Program-made: the position numbers and the translations under genes | NCBI RefSeq assembly: GCF_014641595.1 | Contig: NZ_BMIA01000005.1 | Coordinates: forward strand, 248,001-312,000 | Length of the DNA: 64,000 nt | From: Dyadobacter endophyticus | GTDB taxonomy: Bacteria > Bacteroidota > Bacteroidia > Cytophagales > Spirosomataceae | Reading direction: 5' to 3' | In this document: positions 59,762 through 64,000 of the stretch, piece after piece | How positions within the stretch are numbered: position 1 is the first letter of the stretch | Layout of the letters: each line of letters begins with the position of its first letter | Notes under the pieces: model-generated | Databases searched by the model: none | Told to the model about the DNA's origin: nothing | What the model saw: only the letters and a program-made list of their open reading frames with translations

Positions 59762-61573
59762 ATGCCTGAAACACGCAACTATACCAAGGAAAACATCTCG
59801 CGCAGGCTGATTAAGCGCTGTGCCGAGCTCTGGGGCATCGACGACGCCCAGGCCGATCACTTCGACCCGCTGGTGAGACTGCTGGTGGAGGCATGTTCGG
59901 TGGAATTTGAAAAAGTTGGACAGGAAATCGAGCAGACCGAGCTTCGTCTGATGATACGGCTCGCCGAAATCCTTTCCCCCGAAACCCATAACGGCCCGCA
60001 ACCCGCCACGGCAATCGTGCAGGCGCGCCCGCAGGAACCCACGGGCTGGATCGAACCTGAAAACCAGCTGACCGGCAAGCGCGTGAATGTACGGAAGGGT
60101 GAAACGGCCGAAGCGCATTTCGCACCCGCCGGCCGTTACCCGCTGGTGAATGCGACCATTGTACAATATGCAGCGCCACAAGGACTTTTTTCTCTGGAAA
60201 AGGGGGCAAAAACATTGGTTTCCAAAACGTTGCCACTACCCGGAGGCGAGCAAAGCATCTGGCTTGGGCTGGAAATTGATCCCGGTATTACGTCGTGGGA
60301 AGGTTTCCGCTTCTATTTCAATTGGGCGGGTGATGTGGCAGCCGGCGATCCGGCGGAATATCAGTACCGCGAGTTTTTGAAAGCAACAAGATGGTCGGGA
60401 AATGGCAAGCAGCTACCAATGCTGAATGGCTTGCAAGACGGAGCGATTGACGATGCTATCCTTATATATAATGATAGTTTCATGCGTATTAGTAGCGACG
60501 ATTCCTGGGAAAAGGGGAAATCAAACGCTGAACCTTATCCCGAGGCATTTGAAGGAATGTTCGACACACGCACATTGCAAATGTTGAAAAAGCCTCTGGT
60601 ATGGATCCAGGTAACCTGGCCGGCCATATTTCCAACGGCAGGATTTGAACAAATGAATGTTGCATTGAACGCATTTCCGGTTCAGAACAAACAACTTAAC
60701 AAGATCACCTACCGCCTGCAAACCGGCCTCAATGGCATCGCACTACCCACCGGCGATGCCTTTATGGGTATTCAAAATGTTATTAACCAGAAAAATCAGG
60801 TCTATACCGCCTCTGAAAAAAACCTCTATACCGACGAAGAGGCCCAGCTCCGCATTTACACGCTCCGCAGGCAGGGCATCGGCCGGTTTGACAAACGTGA
60901 CGCGCGTGCCGTGCTGTACCAGCTCCTGGAACTTTTGCGCGACGAAGTGACCGCTTTCAATGCCATTGGCGAGGACTTCCTCGCGTCCATTCTCCGCGAA
61001 GTCGCGCAGAATATGGCTCGGATCGAGCAGAAACTAGGAGTCAAAAAAGCCAGTGAAACCACAGCACAGCCGTTTTTGGTGATCCGGGGCGATAAGAGCC
61101 CCGATGTACTTTTCATTTCCTACTGGAGTACATTGGCCGAACAGGCCAACGGAATTCCTGCGGGTACCCGGCTGCAATCATACGCCGCCTCGGGCGTGAG
61201 CGGAGCGGACATTGTCATGCTCACGCGGTCGTCGGATGGAAAAGCCAGGCCGGACGAAACGGATTATGTGAACCAGCTCAGGAAGAACATCGTCACCCGC
61301 AACCGGCTCGTAACGCTGGAAGATGTACGCGCATTCTGCGCCGCGGAGCTGGGCAATCGGCTGCGGAAGGTGCAGGTAAAGCCGCATTTCATGCCAGGCA
61401 AAATGCCCGGGCAGGGCTTTGTACGTTGTTTACAGATCGGCCTCACACCAGCTTCAAATGCACGCACAAGCGAAGACTGGGCCCGCGAATGCGAAGTGCT
61501 GCAACTTAAAGTAACCCGCCTCTCGACCGGCATGTATCCCATCCAGGTCATCACAATCCCCGGCAATACCTAA
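59762..61573 (+). CDS. tssF: T6SS baseplate protein TssF
   Basis: A 603-residue main wedge protein of the baseplate (homologue of phage gp6). The start MPETRNYTKENISRRLIKRCAELWGIDD is followed by DHFDPLVRLLVEACSVEFEKVGQEIEQTELRLMIRLAEILSPE, the conserved TssF helical bundle. A long beta-rich mid-region and the C-terminal part LRKNIVTRNRLVTLEDVRAFC support the family. The frame opens earlier at a TTG (59723) inside tssE; the ATG at 59762 is the natural start. Confidence 0.88.
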   Translation: MPETRNYTKENISRRLIKRCAELWGIDDAQADHFDPLVRLLVEACSVEFEKVGQEIEQTELRLMIRLAEILSPETHNGPQPATAIVQARPQEPTGWIEPENQLTGKRVNVRKGETAEAHFAPAGRYPLVNATIVQYAAPQGLFSLEKGAKTLVSKTLPLPGGEQSIWLGLEIDPGITSWEGFRFYFNWAGDVAAGDPAEYQYREFLKATRWSGNGKQLPMLNGLQDGAIDDAILIYNDSFMRISSDDSWEKGKSNAEPYPEAFEGMFDTRTLQMLKKPLVWIQVTWPAIFPTAGFEQMNVALNAFPVQNKQLNKITYRLQTGLNGIALPTGDAFMGIQNVINQKNQVYTASEKNLYTDEEAQLRIYTLRRQGIGRFDKRDARAVLYQLLELLRDEVTAFNAIGEDFLASILREVAQNMARIEQKLGVKKASETTAQPFLVIRGDKSPDVLFISYWSTLAEQANGIPAGTRLQSYAASGVSGADIVMLTRSSDGKARPDETDYVNQLRKNIVTRNRLVTLEDVRAFCAAELGNRLRKVQVKPHFMPGKMPGQGFVRCLQIGLTPASNARTSEDWARECEVLQLKVTRLSTGMYPIQVITIPGNT

Positions 61574-61620
61574 CAACACCCGACTATAACCGAGAACTTC
61601 CGACTACAAACCAGCCCCAA

Positions 61621-62520
61621 ATGGAACTCCGTCCCGACCTGAAAGCCGAATTTATCGCAAGCGCCTGGCTCGAAAACGCCATTCCGCCCGGGCAAATCCT
61701 TTTCCGGCCGCTGGGCGATTTCAAAAGGCGCAGCCACCACGACATCGAAAACACGCGCGAGCTCGAACTGGGGAACTTCAAAGGGCAGGTAATAGAGTCC
61801 AACCGAAGCGGAATTTACGACCATTTACCGGAGCAGCTCTTTCATTTGCCATCGTCGTCCAGTTTGAATACGGTCAAAAAGAAAGTCGATGAAATACGCC
61901 TGCAACGCGAGAAGGAGCAGAAATCACGGCTGTTCTTCCTCCCTTTGGAACAGGAGTTTTTTCTCAACCGGGTGAGCCTTGCGCGCCTCGAACAATGCGC
62001 CTGGGAGCTTGGCGCGGATTCGGGGTTACTCGAAGAACTAAAAACATTCTGGCAGGCACCCGCATCGCTCGACGAAAGTGTGTTCGTGCAATTGCTCCCC
62101 TTTCTTCCTCTCGTTGCTCAGAATCGCGGTAATCTCGACAAAGCCGCGGAAGTCATGTCCGCTGTATTGCGGTTACCCGTTGATTTCCAGACTATTTTCG
62201 GCTTAAAATACTATTTTGAGTCCAGCGCAAGTATGGGCGATGCCTTGCTGGGTGCTGATACGTCGCTCGGGGGCGAGCTGGACACCTATTTGCCACAAAT
62301 CAATGTCGGGATAGAAATTCCGAGTCCCGCCGATCTTGACAAATACCTGCATAACAAAAATTTCGACATGTTGGTAAACTGGCTGCTGGGCTGGTTTATC
62401 CCGGTGGAATACGATTTCGCTGTTTCACTAAAATTGCCCGCCGGAGTATCCGCTTTCGCCCTCGCTTCCGACGACGGCTTTTCAGTTCCGTTGGGCTACG
62501 CCACATTGGCAGCAGGCTAG
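61621..62520 (+). CDS. tssG: T6SSiii baseplate protein TssG-like
   Basis: A 299-residue partner of TssF (homologue of phage gp7 fragments). It is weakly conserved, as TssG usually is. The opening MELRPDLKAEFIASAWLENAIP, the LPLEQEFFLNRVSLARLEQCAWE region and a C-terminal beta segment (YDFAVSLKLPAGVSAFALASDDGF) fit a subtype iii TssG. The call rests mostly on its place directly after tssF. It is the last gene of the cluster; no convincing terminator follows. Confidence 0.7.
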   Translation: MELRPDLKAEFIASAWLENAIPPGQILFRPLGDFKRRSHHDIENTRELELGNFKGQVIESNRSGIYDHLPEQLFHLPSSSSLNTVKKKVDEIRLQREKEQKSRLFFLPLEQEFFLNRVSLARLEQCAWELGADSGLLEELKTFWQAPASLDESVFVQLLPFLPLVAQNRGNLDKAAEVMSAVLRLPVDFQTIFGLKYYFESSASMGDALLGADTSLGGELDTYLPQINVGIEIPSPADLDKYLHNKNFDMLVNWLLGWFIPVEYDFAVSLKLPAGVSAFALASDDGFSVPLGYATLAAG

Positions 62521-62669
62521 TATTCCCGTCAGAATTCCTACTGATGCTTTTATTTTATTGATTCTCATTCGCTTACGGAATAGTAACCGAAAAGGTCGTT
62601 TTTAACCAAAAGGCAAGTAAAACACAAGTTATTAACAAAATAGTAATATCGGCTACCAGGAAATTTATC

Positions 62670-62700
62670 TTGCGATTCTAATTTTTTAGAATCAAATTTG
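62670..62700 (+). promoter_or_regulatory. Promoter upstream of the small gene and secDF, with internal inverted repeat
   Basis: TTG (62670-62672), 20-nt spacer, CAAATTTG (62693-62700, 7/8 to TAnnTTTG). A perfect inverted repeat GATTCTAA (62674-62681) / TTAGAATC (62686-62693), with a TTTT loop, occupies almost the whole spacer. This suggests a dimeric regulator binding between the two promoter elements. Confidence 0.55.
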
Positions 62701-62728
62701 CGGTTTCATCGAAATCCCGAATCTGAAA

Positions 62729-63121
62729 GTGAAGACCGTACGATTGTTTAACCAGGCCATCAGCTTAATGCTAGCCGTCATGTTGCTGACGGTAGCGGGA
62801 GCGCGGTCATGGTCGGATCACACGGATCGGGGAGCCTGCCACGGTGCCAAAACAGAGGCCATTACCAAGGATCTTGCTAAAAAGGCCAATGCCCAATCGG
62901 ACCGGTCGGAACAGCCGGAGGTGAGTGCGCTCAGTCTGAATGCGGTCATAACACCCGCTATTTCTTTCGATTTTTATCAATACCTGCATTTTTTACCACA
63001 ACCCGTCTGGCATTTCGTTGCCAAGCAACTCGTTGTCCGTACCGCATTCAGCGAACCGGTGTTCCTGGTCTCCTGTTTCGAGCGGGTCTTCGGCAGATTT
63101 ATCGTCACCAACGCCCCGTAG
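62729..63121 (+). CDS. Small protein of unknown function preceding secDF
   Basis: A 130-residue protein starting with GTG at 62729. It has an N-terminal signal-like hydrophobic segment (about 8-26, AISLMLAVMLLTVAGA). A short charged part (TKDLAKKANAQSDRSEQPE) and a hydrophobic C-terminal half follow (ISFDFYQYLHFLPQPVWHFVAKQL, then FSEPVFLVSCFERVFG) with little regular pattern. No family is recognised. It follows a plausible promoter and precedes secDF by about 113 nt, so it may be co-transcribed with it. Codon pattern and promoter placement support a real gene, but this is not certain. Confidence 0.5.
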   Translation: MKTVRLFNQAISLMLAVMLLTVAGARSWSDHTDRGACHGAKTEAITKDLAKKANAQSDRSEQPEVSALSLNAVITPAISFDFYQYLHFLPQPVWHFVAKQLVVRTAFSEPVFLVSCFERVFGRFIVTNAP

Positions 63122-63234
63122 CGTAACCGCGGGCTAACAGGCCCGTACGTACGCATGCCTGTGCCATTTCACCAATTCCGGCCGGGCGGTTTCCAGTTGT
63201 ATTCAAGCATTTCAATTAAATTTTCCATTTCAAA

Positions 63235-64000
63235 ATGACCAACAAGAACGGGATAATCGCGTTGACGATCGTCATCGCCCTTATTAGCGTCTATAATCTA
63301 TCCTTCACTTTTGTGTCGCGCAATTTCAAAAGCAAGGCGGTGGCCTATGCAACCGATGCGAAAGGTGAGGTAGATGTGACCAAAAAACAGCATTATATCG
63401 ACTCCCTCTGGCGTGAAGAGGTGTACCTCGGCCATACTTTGCAAGAAGTAACGGAACGCGAACTGAACCTCGGCCTCGATTTGCAGGGAGGTATGCACGT
63501 GGTATTGGAAGTGGCACCCGCGGACATCCTGAAAGGAATGGCCGGCGGTAACGCACGCAGCGTAGCTTTCCAGAATGCGTTGAAAAAAGCCGGGGAAGAT
63601 AAATCCGCTAACAACAGCACATTTATCAACCGTTTTGTAAGCGCTTATAAAGAAGCTGCTCCAAACACCAGCCTCGCTTCGGTATTCGCTACCAGCGCCA
63701 ACCGCGGCAAGATCAACAGCAACTCGCCGGATTCGGACGTGATCAAAATGCTGAAAACGGAGATCGACGGTTCTATCGACCGCGCATTCCAGATCACACA
63801 GGCACGTATCGACAAATTCGGTGTAACGAACCCGAACATCCAGCGTCTGCCCGGCCAGAACCGCGTTTTGGTGGAGCTTCCGGGTGTGGATAACCCCGAG
63901 CGTGTTCGCCGCCTGCTTTCAGGTGCTGCAAAACTGGAATTTGCCGAAGTATACCTGACCAACGAACTCGGTGCCGGCCTTGAAGGCCTTGGCCGTTATC
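63235..64000 (+). CDS. secDF: Protein translocase SecD-SecF fusion, 5' part (truncated by window edge)
   Basis: The first 255 residues of a protein-export membrane protein that uses the proton gradient to help pull preproteins through SecYEG. The first transmembrane helix is at about 6-25 (GIIALTIVIALISVYNLSF). The periplasmic P1 domain begins with the SecD signature ELNLGLDLQGGMHVVLEV, followed by ARIDKFGVTNPNIQRLPGQNRVLVELPGVDNPERVRRLL. No stop codon occurs before the window ends. In Bacteroidetes SecD and SecF are commonly one polypeptide of about 1000 residues, so the fused form is expected but not seen here. The ATG at 63235 opens MTNKNGII. Confidence 0.9.
   Translation, partial: MTNKNGIIALTIVIALISVYNLSFTFVSRNFKSKAVAYATDAKGEVDVTKKQHYIDSLWREEVYLGHTLQEVTERELNLGLDLQGGMHVVLEVAPADILKGMAGGNARSVAFQNALKKAGEDKSANNSTFINRFVSAYKEAAPNTSLASVFATSANRGKINSNSPDSDVIKMLKTEIDGSIDRAFQITQARIDKFGVTNPNIQRLPGQNRVLVELPGVDNPERVRRLLSGAAKLEFAEVYLTNELGAGLEGLGRY

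Noticed and set aside
39642..62520. Extracellular contractile injection system or prophage tail as an alternative to T6SS
   Set aside because: ClpV, TssK, TssN, Hcp and a VgrG/PAAR spike are all present, while tail-fibre, tape-measure, LysM-cap and lysis genes are absent.
62521..62660. Terminator after the T6SS cluster
   Set aside because: Only a 4-bp dyad (TCAG/CTGA) precedes a T-rich stretch; too weak to call.

Overview
The window looks like a chromosome segment from a Bacteroidota bacterium of the order Cytophagales, closest in flavour to Dyadobacter/Spirosomaceae. This is inferred from content, not from a database search. Supporting signs: promoters of the Bacteroidetes type (TTG about 19-20 nt upstream of TAnnTTTG), a type IX secretion (T9SS) C-terminal sorting domain, a TonB receptor paired with a DUF4249 lipoprotein, long Bacteroidetes-type SecA and IspH, a SecD-SecF fusion, and a type VI secretion locus of subtype iii. 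No rRNA, tRNA, CRISPR array, insertion sequence or prophage was seen. No gene-free gap exceeds 300 bases.

Bases 1-40,000 are mostly housekeeping and metabolic genes in short operons. In order: a glycerol facilitator; a very large alpha-2-macroglobulin-like protein; IspH; a sigma factor, membrane protein and DUF4097-like protein operon; BshC; an acyl-CoA dehydrogenase; a T9SS-exported glycoside-hydrolase-like protein with two glycosyltransferases; a thiolase; PspC; SecA; phosphatidylserine decarboxylase; a rhomboid protease; a polyprenyl diphosphate synthase; a class IV aminotransferase; lipoproteins; ThiL; a cytochrome b5-like protein; an N-acetylglucosamine kinase-like protein; a two-component pair; ribosomal protein L28; FolK; a TonB receptor with DUF4249 lipoprotein; and a DmpA-family peptidase. 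The acyl-CoA dehydrogenase and thiolase genes lie about 6.5 kb apart and share a palindromic promoter operator, GTATGC-NN-GCATAC. This points to one local repressor for beta-oxidation genes.

Bases 39,600-62,520 hold a near-complete T6SSiii gene cluster. Two regulators come first: a NarL-type protein with a degenerate receiver, and a 60-residue stand-alone LuxR helix-turn-helix protein with its own promoter. Then come TssK, a TssO-like coiled-coil membrane protein, and the ClpV/TssH ATPase. Next are two candidate effectors (a papain-like cysteine hydrolase and an HExxHxxGxxH metalloprotease) and two related lipoproteins. Three envelope proteins follow, one of them with an OmpA-type peptidoglycan-binding domain. 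After them come PAAR, TssB, TssC, two divergent Hcp-like proteins, VgrG, a canonical Hcp, and a Tae4-type peptidoglycan amidase. TssN is on the opposite strand, and TssE, TssF and TssG close the cluster. No TssJ, TssL or TssM is present, as expected for subtype iii. The lipoproteins and the OmpA-like and small envelope proteins are the best local candidates for the poorly characterised trans-envelope part.

The right end holds a small unknown secreted or membrane protein behind a promoter with an inverted repeat in its spacer, then the 5' part of secDF, cut off by the window edge.
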